A DNA stretch of 64,000 nucleotides from an uncultured Pontibacter sp. GTDB lineage: Bacteria; Bacteroidota; Bacteroidia; Cytophagales; Hymenobacteraceae. Shown in pieces: positions 8,404-17,193 of this stretch. How positions within the stretch are numbered: position 1 is the stretch's first letter; the number at the start of each line of letters is the position of its first letter. The notes beneath the pieces were generated by a model. The model was not told the origin of the DNA and did no database searches. It saw only the letters and a list, made by a program, of their open reading frames with translations. Position numbers and translations under genes: made by a program. The stretch lies in contig NZ_CANLMZ010000002.1 of NCBI RefSeq assembly GCF_947492645.1, forward strand, positions 1 to 64,000, given 5' to 3'.

Positions 8404-9267
8404 TTATAAGGCGTAGCGGTATAGGTTGCCGCCTTCGCTGGTAATTACAAGCGTTTTATCATTTTCAAAAGCAACTGCCTCTGTTTGTCCGGCATCCTTT
8501 AGCACTAGCTGCTTATATGTTCCTTCGTAAAAAGATGCCGGCGAAGTATAAGCTGTAAATATATGCAGCTTACCCTTGCTTATTAAAGCTACCGTACCTG
8601 CATCTTGGCTGATGGCTGCCCCTGTTATCTCAGCCTTTATTTTGTGGCTGCCTAGCAGTTTTGCTTTGTAGGTTCCTGGCTTATCGGGTAGTTGGTATAC
8701 TTTGGCGGTTGCGCCCTGGCCTCTGTCTTTAGAGATGAGGTATAGCTGGCCGCCGTGCCAGAAGACTGCCTCGCAGTCAAAGTTGCGCTCTTTTTTGGAT
8801 GGAGGGAATTCCTTTTGGTCTTCGTAAGTAAAGCGAATAGCTTCGGGGCTGCCTGTGTTGCTAAGGTTTACTTTGTAGATGGCCAGTTCTTTTCGCTTGT
8901 TGTCGTTGTTGCCCGTATCGGCTATATAAATATTCCCTTCCGCATCTTTTGCCAGGTCTTCCCAATCCACATTGGGTAGCTTCAGGGTAATCGTTTGCTC
9001 TAGTTTGCCTTTGCTGTTTATTATATAAAGATTCGGTTTGTTGCCGGCATCGTTGTGCGTTGCGTATTGGCCCTTTTCGCTGATTACCGCGATACCCGAA
9101 CTCTCGCTTATCTGGCTGGGTAAAGCGGCCATCTTTTGCAAACTGCCGCGGTTTACGCTTTCAGAGGTGGCTTCGGAGGCTGTAGAAAAAGTTGCGGGCC
9201 GTAAAAAGTATAGCATGGCAGCAATAGCAACTACAAAAACGATTAAAATTTTTACCATAAGCTTCAT
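8404..9267 (-). CDS. Exported beta-propeller-like protein (SdiA-regulated / phytase-like type)
   Basis: A 287-residue protein with an N-terminal membrane anchor or uncleaved signal (residues 5-25), then a repeat-rich domain. Segments such as THNDAGNKPNLYIIN, VDWEDLAKDAEGNIYIADTGNN, and LYLISKDRG follow the blade pattern of bacterial exported propellers described as SdiA-regulated or esterase-like phytase proteins. The catalytic function and substrate are not known; no lipobox is seen. An alternative start lies three codons downstream (MVKILIVFV). It is convergent with lgt and stands alone. Confidence 0.65.
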   Translation of the reverse strand: MKLMVKILIVFVVAIAAMLYFLRPATFSTASEATSESVNRGSLQKMAALPSQISESSGIAVISEKGQYATHNDAGNKPNLYIINSKGKLEQTITLKLPNVDWEDLAKDAEGNIYIADTGNNDNKRKELAIYKVNLSNTGSPEAIRFTYEDQKEFPPSKKERNFDCEAVFWHGGQLYLISKDRGQGATAKVYQLPDKPGTYKAKLLGSHKIKAEITGAAISQDAGTVALISKGKLHIFTAYTSPASFYEGTYKQLVLKDAGQTEAVAFENDKTLVITSEGGNLYRYAL

Positions 9268-9406
9268 AGTTTGTGTATAAATTAAAATAAGTACAGCATA
9301 CTTTACTTAACGAGAAGTAGCAACAGACGTTAAAACATTTATCCTGTAAAAGCCTGTAGCAGCTAGCATAAAGCATCGCCAGGCGCATCTAAAAACAACC
9401 AGCAAC

Positions 9407-9799
9407 ATGAAGATCAAGAAAATAAAGGAAACCTGCCTGTATGTAGAGAACCTGCAAAACAGCAAAGAATTTTATAACGGGAAGTTGGGGCTTGAGGTAA
9501 TAGGGGAGGTAAAGGACCGGCACGTTTTCTTTAGAGCCGGCGAGTCGGTGCTGTTGTGTTTTATTTCGGAGGCCTCGGGCAAAGGCGGCAATTTGCCACC
9601 ACACTATGGCACCGGACAACTACACCTGGCATTTGAAGTTAGTAAAACAGATTATCCTGCCTGGGCAGAAAAGATAAAAAGTGCAGGCATAACCCTGGAG
9701 CAGGAGTATGATTGGGGAGGCGGCTATTTGTCTTTCTACTTCCGCGACCCTGATAAGCACCTGCTGGAGGTGGTAATGGAGGGCATGTGGGAGCGGTGA
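9407..9799 (+). CDS. VOC (glyoxalase/bleomycin resistance) family protein
   Basis: A 130-residue vicinal-oxygen-chelate protein with two beta-alpha-beta-beta-beta modules. Candidate metal ligands are the histidine in GQLHLAFEV and the glutamate in HLLEVVMEG near the C-terminus, and the C-terminal pattern SFYFRDPDKHLLEV is diagnostic. Members act as lyases, dioxygenases or antibiotic-binding or antibiotic-modifying proteins, and the substrate cannot be told from the sequence. It lies 59 bases upstream of rlmH in the same direction, with which it may be cotranscribed. Confidence 0.85.
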   Translation: MKIKKIKETCLYVENLQNSKEFYNGKLGLEVIGEVKDRHVFFRAGESVLLCFISEASGKGGNLPPHYGTGQLHLAFEVSKTDYPAWAEKIKSAGITLEQEYDWGGGYLSFYFRDPDKHLLEVVMEGMWER

Positions 9800-9858
9800 T
9801 TTGCTTTATGGTTGGAAAATATGCCTTTTAAAGCGATATTGGCGAAAACCAGTATCAG

Positions 9859-10332
9859 ATGAAGATTAAACTTATTGCGATAGGCAAAACAGACGAGGCG
9901 TTTCTGGATGAGGGGATTGAGAAGTATCTTAAAAGACTCAAGCATTATCACCCTTTTGAGTTCACCATTATTCCGGACATAAAGCAGGGCGGCAAGTATA
10001 CTGCCGATAATTTAAAAGAAGCTGAAGGAAAACTTATACTTCAGAAAATACAGGAAGGCGACCACGTTATTTTGCTGGACGAAAAAGGAAAGATGTTTAC
10101 CTCTGCGGAGTACGCTGCTTTTCTTCAGAAGAAACTGAATGTAGTAAATACTAATCTCGTGTTTGTTATTGGTGGTGCTTTCGGGTTTTCTGAGGCTGTA
10201 TACCAAAGGGCAAACGAGAAAATAGCCCTGTCTAAAATGACTTTTTCACACCAAATGGTAAGGCTTTTCTTTATTGAGCAGCTATACCGTGGGTTTACAA
10301 TATTAAGAGGCGAAAAGTACCACCACGAGTAG
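9859..10332 (+). CDS. rlmH: 23S rRNA (pseudouridine1915-N3)-methyltransferase
   Basis: RlmH methylates pseudouridine 1915 in helix 69 of 23S rRNA within assembled ribosomes. The 157-residue length and the SPOUT knot motifs fit: VIGGAFGFS forms the AdoMet-binding loop, ALSKMTFSHQMVRLFFIEQLYRG the conserved helix, and the protein ends in the family's YHHE tail. The N-terminus MKIKLIAIGK is typical. The TAG stop is followed by a plasmid-free spacer with an inverted repeat at 10372-10398. Confidence 0.96.
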   Translation: MKIKLIAIGKTDEAFLDEGIEKYLKRLKHYHPFEFTIIPDIKQGGKYTADNLKEAEGKLILQKIQEGDHVILLDEKGKMFTSAEYAAFLQKKLNVVNTNLVFVIGGAFGFSEAVYQRANEKIALSKMTFSHQMVRLFFIEQLYRGFTILRGEKYHHE

Positions 10333-10371
10333 TGGAGGTAGGGTTTGTGATTGATAGTTTATCGGACTTGG

Positions 10372-10398
10372 CCATAAGGCGGCTCAGCTGGCTTATGG
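10372..10398 (+). terminator. Hairpin after rlmH
   Basis: Arms CCATAAG and CTTATGG (10372-10378 with 10392-10398) can pair around a GC-rich centre. There is no strong T tract, so termination is only probable. Confidence 0.4.
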
Positions 10399-10428
10399 GT
10401 GTGGTTAGCATAGTGTCGTTTTGTTCTT

Positions 10429-11013
10429 CTATTTAACAAAGTAGTTGAACTGAATTGGGTACACCTGCCCATCCAGCATTACTTTTGCTTCGAAAGTATT
10501 AACTCCTTTATTTGGTGCTTTGGCTCTATAAATGTATCTAACACCATATTCTCCCTCTTCCTGCTTAACTGTATAGGCTTCTTCATTTTTGATACTTATA
10601 GATGTGTTTTTTATGTCAGTAGGATTCAGGCAAATAGAAGCCTCAAAAGGTACTGATGCTGACGCAGTATCATTGTTAAAGCTCACTGATAAGTCTTCTT
10701 TTCTGTAGTCATACTTGAAGACTTCCTTTTTTACATATCCTCTATCCTCACCTTTGGCAAGCCTATAAAAGACATCCCCATTCAATTGGCTGTTAACTAA
10801 TTCTACAGAATCGCTTACCGTGTCTCTTTTTGAGTGAATTAACTTTCCACTTTCATCATAAACTGCAACAACAGAAGAGTCAGCCATCATTTCTTTTAAT
10901 AATTCTTCTGATGAACCTTCATAGAACTCTACATTCCTGTTAGGCCTTAAAAGGTAAAACAAGAGTAGCGACAAAAGTCCGACAATGACGAGCCCAATTA
11001 TTCCCTTCTTCAT
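10429..11013 (-). CDS. Hypothetical membrane-anchored protein
   Basis: I do not recognise this 194-residue protein. Residues 1-22 form one hydrophobic segment (a signal anchor with a short positive N-terminus). The rest is mostly beta-prone and acidic, with SSVVAVYDESGKLIHS in the middle and a C-terminal stretch of alternating pattern suggesting an immunoglobulin-like fold, probably outside the inner membrane. The coding DNA is AT-richer than its neighbours and contains no AAGTATA word. Together with the next gene, whose spacer ends in a similar way before the start codon, this suggests a recently gained small-gene island. Confidence 0.6.
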   Translation of the reverse strand: MKKGIIGLVIVGLLSLLLFYLLRPNRNVEFYEGSSEELLKEMMADSSVVAVYDESGKLIHSKRDTVSDSVELVNSQLNGDVFYRLAKGEDRGYVKKEVFKYDYRKEDLSVSFNNDTASASVPFEASICLNPTDIKNTSISIKNEEAYTVKQEEGEYGVRYIYRAKAPNKGVNTFEAKVMLDGQVYPIQFNYFVK

Positions 11014-11023
11014 TAATTATCTA

Positions 11024-11097
11024 TATGTGCCAACGGTACTCGTACATGAGGTGAGCGAGGCGTAGCCGAAGCTCTGCTCATGTGCTGTGTTGCCAGA
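11024..11097 (-). repeat. Imperfect palindromic spacer between two unknown small genes
   Basis: An inverted repeat joins CATGAG...GAGC (11045-11056) with GCTC...CTCATG (11070-11083), around a loop containing GGCGTAGCC. The outer part contains GCCAAC near 11028 and GTTGCC near 11091. On the minus strand GTTGGCA lies about 20 bases before the start of the 10429-11013 gene, and the same heptamer lies before the 11105-11494 gene. The arrangement recalls gene-cassette spacers, but the core sites do not match the integron attC consensus. Confidence 0.45.
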
Positions 11098-11104
11098 AGT
11101 TATT

Positions 11105-11494
11105 CTATATTTTATTCTTTAACAATCCGTATAAAAGTATCACAATAGTAGCACAAAAAGCAATGATGAATAGGTGTGAAAAAATAAGGAACACCACATC
11201 TAAGCTTTCTTGATAAAAAGAAGTCAGTAGGTACAATGCGAGGCAAAAGCTAATAAGCAACAGAAGCCCCAAAGCTGATTTTACTACCTTTTGTATGTTC
11301 TCATTCTGCTTATTCGCAGAATTTAAGCTCAACATTAGTAGCACCGTTAGTACAGGGTGTGCAAAAATTAAGTAATCTGTAGAACTGAGTCTGTATCTGT
11401 GTCCACTTGAGCCTGCAATAAGCAGCATAAATACAATAGCAATAACATGAATTGTTATGTATCCGATGAAGCTTATTTTATAGGTTCTTTCCAT
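11105..11494 (-). CDS. Hypothetical four-helix membrane protein
   Basis: A 129-residue protein with four predicted membrane segments (about residues 8-27, 43-58, 72-92, 98-125) and little else. No family is recognised. It precedes the other unknown gene on the same strand, with 91 bases of palindromic spacer between them, and its DNA is AT-rich and free of the AAGTATA word. The start at 11494 is the only in-frame ATG that keeps the first helix whole. Confidence 0.55.
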   Translation of the reverse strand: MERTYKISFIGYITIHVIAIVFMLLIAGSSGHRYRLSSTDYLIFAHPVLTVLLMLSLNSANKQNENIQKVVKSALGLLLLISFCLALYLLTSFYQESLDVVFLIFSHLFIIAFCATIVILLYGLLKNKI

Positions 11495-11534
11495 TTTTCA
11501 TGCTTACTCATTACTGCCAACTACTGTATAAACG

Positions 11535-11555
11535 TCATCGTGACGTTTAGCTGCA
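11535..11555. repeat. Perfect hairpin upstream of the 11105-11494 gene
   Basis: Arms TAAACGTCA and TGACGTTTA pair perfectly around a three-base loop. It stands next to GCCAAC (GTTGGC on the minus strand) in the spacer upstream of the small membrane protein gene. It may be a terminator of upstream transcription or part of the cassette-like spacer. Confidence 0.5.
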
Positions 11556-11626
11556 TTATATGCGAAGGCGCTTGTACAGCAAACGAGCATTTTTCCGCAC
11601 ATCAGTATCAATATAGCTAAAATAAA

Positions 11627-12280
11627 TTACAATTGTTTATCAACCAGTTGCAGCGTATCAGGATGCAATGTATGGCCGCCTTCAAAAGTATAAATGCTTG
11701 GGGAGATGCCGAGTTGGGCCATTAGCTGTTGCTTGCGCTCTAAAGCTTCCGGTGTGATGAACTCATCTTGTGTGCCGTAAACCATGGCAACGGGCAGATT
11801 AGCAAAGGCAGTTTTGCCTGCGGCAAAATCAATGTCTTCGGGGAAAGAGGCGGCCCAAAGTATAAGCCGGTGCACTTTTATGTTTTCGGTAGCAAGCCAG
11901 CGGCTAACCGTGGCGCCACCCTGCGAGAAACCCAGCACCGTTACACGTACGTTTTGGGGCAATTGCTCTAGCTGCTCCTGCAGTAACAGGTTTAGGTAAG
12001 CAGCCTGGTCCTCTATCTCAGCTAAACGATCTTCTTTGGTCATCCAGGTAGCACCAACGCGCCCCGAGAAACCATCCAGGTAAAACCTTGATAAAGCTTC
12101 CGGAGCCACTACAACAGTTTTGCCATTATCAAGGATTGCAAAGTGCCGCAGAAAGTACTTTGCCAACTGGCCGTATCCATGGCACACAATCCAAAGGTCC
12201 TGTACCTCCGGAGAGGGAATACCCAAAGTATAAAAGCGGGCAGTACGTGGTACAATAAGTTTTTGCTCCGTTATAGGCAT
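11627..12280 (-). CDS. Alpha/beta hydrolase (carboxylesterase/phospholipase family)
   Basis: A 217-residue cytosolic serine hydrolase of the small carboxylesterase type (YpfH/Est-like). The nucleophile serine is in LGFSQGG, the acid in YGTQDEF and the histidine in EGGHTLH near the C-terminus. The N-terminal HGYGQ provides the oxyanion-hole strand. No signal peptide is seen. Substrates of this family are short acyl esters or acyl-modified proteins; none can be assigned here. The gene stands alone, with 144 bases of featureless DNA separating it from cdd. Confidence 0.85.
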   Translation of the reverse strand: MPITEQKLIVPRTARFYTLGIPSPEVQDLWIVCHGYGQLAKYFLRHFAILDNGKTVVVAPEALSRFYLDGFSGRVGATWMTKEDRLAEIEDQAAYLNLLLQEQLEQLPQNVRVTVLGFSQGGATVSRWLATENIKVHRLILWAASFPEDIDFAAGKTAFANLPVAMVYGTQDEFITPEALERKQQLMAQLGISPSIYTFEGGHTLHPDTLQLVDKQL

Positions 12281-12424
12281 AACGTTAATACGCTTTGGTA
12301 AGGCTTTGAAACCATAAGAAATGCGTTTTGTTGCTTAAAGCAGCGCCAGTAATTTGCAAAGCGCTACAACTCCACCGTGTAGTAGCTACTTACCTTCATG
12401 CAGGATACCAGCTTTACAGCTCTT

Positions 12425-12907
12425 TTACAGGTTTTCGCGGTTAAACTGGAACGGTAGCAAATCGGCTACAGACTTGAAACGGTAAAAATTGCCGTCAGGG
12501 CCTTGCAGCAGCACCGGTATTGCCTTGCCCTGCTTGTGCTCATACTCGGCCATTACCTGGCGGCAGGCACCGCATGGCATAGCAGCTAAAAAATTTGTAT
12601 CGTTGCGGCGGCGGGCAGTTACGGCAAGCATTTCAATTTGCTCGTTTGGGTGGTGGGCGCTAAAGGCGAATAAGGCCGTACGCTCGGCGCAAAGCCCAGA
12701 TGGGTAAGCCGCGTTTTCCTGGTTGCTGCCTTTAAACATCGTGCCATCTTCCAGCACCAGCGCTGCGCCTACCAAAAAGTTAGAGTAAGGGGCATATGCA
12801 TCGCTTGCAGCTTGCTGGGCCAGTTGCATGGCCTTGCGCTCGCGCTCGTTTAGTTCTTCCGGGGCCAGCACGTCAATGCTAATATTTATAGTTAGTTCAC
12901 TTGCCAT
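12425..12907 (-). CDS. cdd: Cytidine deaminase
   Basis: Zinc enzyme of pyrimidine salvage that deaminates cytidine and deoxycytidine to uridine forms. The 160-residue homotetrameric-type protein has the catalytic CAER motif (PSGLCAERTALF) and the second zinc motif PCGACRQVMAE. An N-terminal extension of about 20 residues precedes the usual start of the fold. A later start is possible, but the long form keeps a well-placed ATG. It is divergent from the saccharopine dehydrogenase-like gene. Confidence 0.94.
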   Translation of the reverse strand: MASELTINISIDVLAPEELNERERKAMQLAQQAASDAYAPYSNFLVGAALVLEDGTMFKGSNQENAAYPSGLCAERTALFAFSAHHPNEQIEMLAVTARRRNDTNFLAAMPCGACRQVMAEYEHKQGKAIPVLLQGPDGNFYRFKSVADLLPFQFNRENL

Positions 12908-13033
12908 TTTGTAGCGAATAGTTCAAAAAAATAGAAAAGGGTTATAAATTTAAACTAATATTCTGAGAAAACCATACTTATAGTTTGCCTTACGTGCCGT
13001 AATGTTTAAATTAAGGCAAAACAAAATGCTACT

Positions 13034-14380
13034 ATGAAAAGAATTCTGCTGCTGGGAGCAGGCCGCTCCGCCTCATCGCTTATCGCATACTTACTTAAAA
13101 ATGCGGCTACTGAGAACTGGTTTATCACCATAGGCGACATCTCTGTAGCGCACCTGCAACCGCTTTTAGCGCCGTTCAGCGTTGCAAAAGCCATTCCGTT
13201 TGATGTGCACAACCAAAAGCAGCGAGCAGAAGAGGTGGCAAAGGCAGATTTAGTTATTTCGTTGCTTCCGGCTGTTTTTCATATAGAGGTAGCGCGTGAA
13301 TGCCTGCGGCAAGAGAAGAACCTTATTACAGCTAGCTATGTAACGCCCGCTTTTCTGGAGCTGCACCAGGAGGCGCAAAACAAGAACCTGACTATACTTA
13401 TGGAATCTGGCCTGGACCCAGGCATTGATCATATGTCGGCGATGGCAATTATTCGGCGCATACAGGCAGAGGGAGGCAAGCTTACTTCTTTTAAATCATA
13501 CACAGGCGGTTTGGTAGCGCCCGAGTTCGATACTAACCCCTGGCAGTATAAATTTACCTGGAACCCCCGCAACGTTGTACTCGCTGGGCAGGGCACAGCA
13601 AAATACATCAAAGAAGGAGAGTATAAGTATATACCGTACCACCAGCTGTTTCAGCGCACCGACGCGTTTTATGTAGATGGTTACGGCCACTTTGAAGGCT
13701 ACGCCAACCGCGACTCGCTTAGCTACCGTGAGCCTTACGGACTTCTCGACATCCCCACGATGCTGCGCGGCACCCTTCGCCGCCCCGGCTACTGCGAAGC
13801 CTGGCATGCGTTCGTGCAACTTGGCCTCACCGACGATAGCTATACTTTAGAGAACTCCGAACGTATGACCTACCGCAGTTTTGTAGAAGCTTTTCTGCCG
13901 CCACCTGCTATACCCGGCGAAAGTATAGAAGAGCGCATCAGTTTATACTTAGGCATACCCGTGGAGGGCGAGGTGATGCAGAAGCTAGCTTGGTTGGGTT
14001 TATTTGAGGATACTGCTGTAGAGCTTGCCGGTGCCACGCCTGCCCAGGTGCTTGAGAAGATTCTAAAAAAGAAGTGGACACTAAGCCCGGGCGACAAAGA
14101 CATGATTGTGATGCAGCACCTGTTCGAGTATGAGCTTGACGGAGAGCAACGCGAAATAACCTCTTCTTTAGTAGCTATCGGCGACGACGAAATACAAACA
14201 GCCATGGCCAAAACTGTAGGCCTGCCTGTGGGTATACTTGCTAAGCTGATGTTGCAGGGTAAGATTCCACAGAAAGGCGTTGTTATCCCTATTCATCCTG
14301 AGCTGTACGAGCCGGTACTGGAGGAGCTAAAGGAATACGGAATTGATTTTGTAGAGCAGGAGAGAAGCCTGGTAAGTTAG
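13034..14380 (+). CDS. Saccharopine dehydrogenase family protein
   Basis: A 448-residue NAD(P)-dependent oxidoreductase of the saccharopine dehydrogenase / saccharopine reductase type. The N-terminal Rossmann motif LLLGAGRSASSLI and the segment LESGLDPGIDHMSAM match the family, and the C-terminal half carries the catalytic alpha/beta domain. Known members interconvert saccharopine with lysine or aminoadipate semialdehyde; some relatives make carboxynorspermidine. No lysine-pathway neighbour is present, so the exact substrate is inference. The gene is monocistronic and divergent from cdd. Confidence 0.85.
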   Translation: MKRILLLGAGRSASSLIAYLLKNAATENWFITIGDISVAHLQPLLAPFSVAKAIPFDVHNQKQRAEEVAKADLVISLLPAVFHIEVARECLRQEKNLITASYVTPAFLELHQEAQNKNLTILMESGLDPGIDHMSAMAIIRRIQAEGGKLTSFKSYTGGLVAPEFDTNPWQYKFTWNPRNVVLAGQGTAKYIKEGEYKYIPYHQLFQRTDAFYVDGYGHFEGYANRDSLSYREPYGLLDIPTMLRGTLRRPGYCEAWHAFVQLGLTDDSYTLENSERMTYRSFVEAFLPPPAIPGESIEERISLYLGIPVEGEVMQKLAWLGLFEDTAVELAGATPAQVLEKILKKKWTLSPGDKDMIVMQHLFEYELDGEQREITSSLVAIGDDEIQTAMAKTVGLPVGILAKLMLQGKIPQKGVVIPIHPELYEPVLEELKEYGIDFVEQERSLVS

Positions 14381-14443
14381 AAATTACTTACTCCTAAAGC
14401 GCAACTTGCACATCTTAGCTAAAGCCTTTGCAATATACAAGTG

Positions 14444-14470
14444 CTACGAAGGGGGCAGGCCCCTACGTAG
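14444..14470. terminator. Inverted repeat between convergent genes
   Basis: CTACG-AAGGGG (14444 onward) pairs with CCCCT-ACGTAG (to 14470) around a short loop. It sits between the stop codons of the saccharopine dehydrogenase-like gene and the sodium symporter. Confidence 0.45.
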
Positions 14471-14484
14471 TGGTACAGCAACCA

Positions 14485-15951
14485 TTACTTTTGTGCCAGC
14501 TCCAGTTCGCCCATTTTGCCCTTAGCTATGGCCATTAAGCCCGCAAAAGTCAGGAAGCCGTTTAAAATCAACACTTCGAAACCGAACTCATAACCCCAAA
14601 ACCATTTTACAGAGTTGTAGCTGATGATGTAAGTGAGGATAGGGGAAACAACACAGATAACCGGAACAAACCTATCGCGGACGGTGCGTTTGGTATAAAG
14701 GCCGAAGGCGTAAAGGCCAAGCAGCGGCCCGTATGTATAGCCGGCAACGGTAAACATAGTAGAGATCACGCTGGGCGAGTCCAGTACATCAAAGGCAATA
14801 ACCACCAGCACCATTACTACAGAAACGCCTGCGTGTGCCCAATAGCGCTGCTGTACCCGCTCGTGCTCCGTTTTATCTTTAAAATTAAGGAAATCAACAC
14901 AGAAGGAAGTGGTAAGAGCGGCAAGGGCTGAGTCGGCGGAAGCGTAGGTAATGGCGATAATACCAAGTATAAACACAATGCCCAGAAAAGCCGAGAAATG
15001 GTTCAGGGCCAGGAATGGGTACACATCGTCGCCTTTGGCTGGTAGTGCAATGCCTTTAGCCTCAGCGTAAGTATACAGCAGTACGCCAAGCGTCAGGAAG
15101 AGCATGTTTACAATAACAAGTATGATGTTGAACCAGAACATGTTTTTCTGGGCCTCTCCGATATTTTTGCAGCTCAGGTTTTTCTGCATCATGTCCTGGT
15201 CAAGCCCCGTCATTACGATGGTGATAAATGCCCCCGACAAGAATTGCTTCCAGAAATAATTGCCTGCTTTCACATCCCAAACAAAAACGTTGCCATAACT
15301 GCTTTCCTGCACCGTTGTTACAAGCCCTTGAAAGCCATAATTCAACTCTTCAGAAATAAGCCATATAGTGGTAACTACAGCAACCATCATGGCCATAGTT
15401 TGAAAAGTATCGGTCCAGATGATGGTTTTCATGCCGCCCCTGAAAGTATAAACCCAAATCAGAAGCACAGTTATGATAACCGAGACGGCAAACGGCACGC
15501 CCAGCTCATCAAAAACAGCCAATTGCAGTACGCCAGCTACTAAAAACAGGCGAATAGCAGCCAGCAGCGTGCGCGAAAGCAAGAAAAATGCAGCCCCGGT
15601 TTTATAGGACCAGAAGCCGAAGCGCTGCTCCAGGTAAGTATAAATGGAAACCAGGTTGAGGCGGTAGTACAACGGCATAAGCACCGTGGCAATAACCAGG
15701 TAACCCAGCAGGTAGCCCAGCACCATCTGCATGTAAGTAAACTGCGTAGCCTTCACCATCCCTGGTATCGAGATAAAAGTTACACCAGAGAGGGTAGTAC
15801 CAATCATGCCGAAAGCCACAATGTACCACGGTGATTTGCGGTTGGCCAGGAAAAAGGTATCGGAGTCGGTTTTGCGGCTGGTAAGGTACGAGATAAGTAT
15901 GAGTACGCAGAAATAGCCTGCAATTAAGCTAAGTATAAGTGTAGATGACAT
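14485..15951 (-). CDS. Sodium:solute symporter
   Basis: Secondary transporter of the solute:sodium symporter family (LeuT fold), 488 residues from the chosen start with about thirteen membrane segments. The region GTTLSGVTFISIPGMV and the later ASADSALAALTTSFCVDF are characteristic of the family. I chose the ATG at 15951 (MSSTLILSL), because the possible upstream extension to 16005 contains prolines and cysteines unlike a transporter N-terminus. The solute is unknown; relatives carry sugars, amino acids or pantothenate. Confidence 0.88.
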   Translation of the reverse strand: MSSTLILSLIAGYFCVLILISYLTSRKTDSDTFFLANRKSPWYIVAFGMIGTTLSGVTFISIPGMVKATQFTYMQMVLGYLLGYLVIATVLMPLYYRLNLVSIYTYLEQRFGFWSYKTGAAFFLLSRTLLAAIRLFLVAGVLQLAVFDELGVPFAVSVIITVLLIWVYTFRGGMKTIIWTDTFQTMAMMVAVVTTIWLISEELNYGFQGLVTTVQESSYGNVFVWDVKAGNYFWKQFLSGAFITIVMTGLDQDMMQKNLSCKNIGEAQKNMFWFNIILVIVNMLFLTLGVLLYTYAEAKGIALPAKGDDVYPFLALNHFSAFLGIVFILGIIAITYASADSALAALTTSFCVDFLNFKDKTEHERVQQRYWAHAGVSVVMVLVVIAFDVLDSPSVISTMFTVAGYTYGPLLGLYAFGLYTKRTVRDRFVPVICVVSPILTYIISYNSVKWFWGYEFGFEVLILNGFLTFAGLMAIAKGKMGELELAQK

Positions 15952-16029
15952 CGTAAATGCTGTTCGTAAGCCTGGTATAGGAACACAGGGCTGCAAAGAT
16001 AGCAAAAGTATAAAGCTGTTGGCTTTTGC

Positions 16030-17058
16030 TTACTGCAGGTGCTTTAGCAATACAGGCTCGCCTATGGCAGGCATTTTAAGCCCTTGCAGTATACCGGCTG
16101 CCGCTATCTGCTGCACTAATCTGGCTGGTTCCCCGGGTGGCTCATCAGATAAATCGAAGGTGCCGTAGTGCATGGGGATAAAGGTGCCGCCGCGTAGGTT
16201 ATTATAAGCCCGTACCGCTTCATGCGGATTCATGTGGCTTTTTGCCATCAGAAATGCCGGTTTATAAGCGCCAACAGGCATTATACAAATGTCCATCGGG
16301 CCGAGCAAGTCCGCAATTTCTTCAAAGTGCGGGCCTATAGCTGAGTCTCCGGCAAAGTATAAACTTAACTCAGGAGTCTTAAGCACAAAGCTGCCCCACA
16401 GCATTTTATTCATATCGGCTAAGCCACGGCGGTGCCAATGCATAGCCGGCATAAAGTATACTTCTACTGCATCAGGCACCAGGTCATACTTTTGGTACCA
16501 GCCAGCTTCCTGGTAAGGCAAATGCGGACAGGTGTTGCGCAGAATTTTTCCTACCTCCAGCGGGGCCAGCGCTTTTAGCTGTGGGTTATGCTTAACAATG
16601 GTTTTGATAGACTGTTGATCCAGGTGGTCGCGGTGGGCGTGCGAGAGCAGCAGGAAATCCAGGTTTTGAAGTTGCTCGGGCTGGCAAGGCAGTTCTGTTC
16701 TGCGCTGAACCATGGGCAAACTGTACAGCACCGGGTCAATTATAAAACTAATTCCTTTTAAGCGGATAAAGAAACTGGCATGCCCCAGCCACACAACCAT
16801 GTCCTGATCAGAGGAAATGAAATCAGCGTTTTTAAGTACGGAAGGCGTATAGTTGTCCTGCTTTTTTTCTTCGCGCTGCGGGTTTTTAGAGAGTTGCCAC
16901 TTAAGCACATTACTAAATGCAGGAATATACAGCTCTTCGCCATTGGCAAATTTACCTTTGATTACCTTATTGCCCCGGTGTCCGGGCTTTATCGTTTCAA
17001 GGCGTTCGTTTTTGAGGTGGCGGATGCGCTTATTATGCTGCTGCAAATTTTCTCTCAT
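16030..17058 (-). CDS. MBL-fold metallohydrolase (UlaG / NAPE-PLD-like)
   Basis: A 342-residue metallo-beta-lactamase-fold hydrolase. The metal motif is LLLSHAHRDHLD, further ligands are in MPAMHWHRRG and in YFAGDSA, and a C-terminal HYGTF supplies the last histidine. The pattern GHASFFIRLKGISFIIDPVL before the motif is that of the UlaG/NAPE-PLD branch, whose members cleave phosphodiester bonds of phospholipids or lactones. The N-terminal 60 residues are basic, with no signal peptide. It is followed by a strong bidirectional-type terminator upstream of its own start, so it is transcribed on its own or with the symporter downstream. Confidence 0.85.
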   Translation of the reverse strand: MRENLQQHNKRIRHLKNERLETIKPGHRGNKVIKGKFANGEELYIPAFSNVLKWQLSKNPQREEKKQDNYTPSVLKNADFISSDQDMVVWLGHASFFIRLKGISFIIDPVLYSLPMVQRRTELPCQPEQLQNLDFLLLSHAHRDHLDQQSIKTIVKHNPQLKALAPLEVGKILRNTCPHLPYQEAGWYQKYDLVPDAVEVYFMPAMHWHRRGLADMNKMLWGSFVLKTPELSLYFAGDSAIGPHFEEIADLLGPMDICIMPVGAYKPAFLMAKSHMNPHEAVRAYNNLRGGTFIPMHYGTFDLSDEPPGEPARLVQQIAAAGILQGLKMPAIGEPVLLKHLQ

Positions 17059-17137
17059 GTTGGTGTTTTACCCTTAAACGTCCAATTTAGTTAATTAGCT
17101 TGCATTTTTCCAGAAAGTATACTTTGTAAGAACCCAT

Positions 17138-17178
17138 AAAAAAGGCGCTTCCCCGCCAAACGGAGAAGCGCCTTTTTT
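17138..17178. terminator. Terminator of the beta-barrel protein gene
   Basis: A perfect 14-bp stem (17138-17151 with 17165-17178) has six A and six T at its ends. It directly follows the stop of the minus-strand gene at 17194 and would work in both directions. Confidence 0.8.
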
Positions 17179-17193
17179 ATAGTGTGCCTGCTG

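Noticed and set aside
11024..11097. Integron attC site
   Set aside because: The ends GTTGGCA and GGCAAC do not fit the RYYYAAC / GTTRRRY core, and no integrase gene is present.
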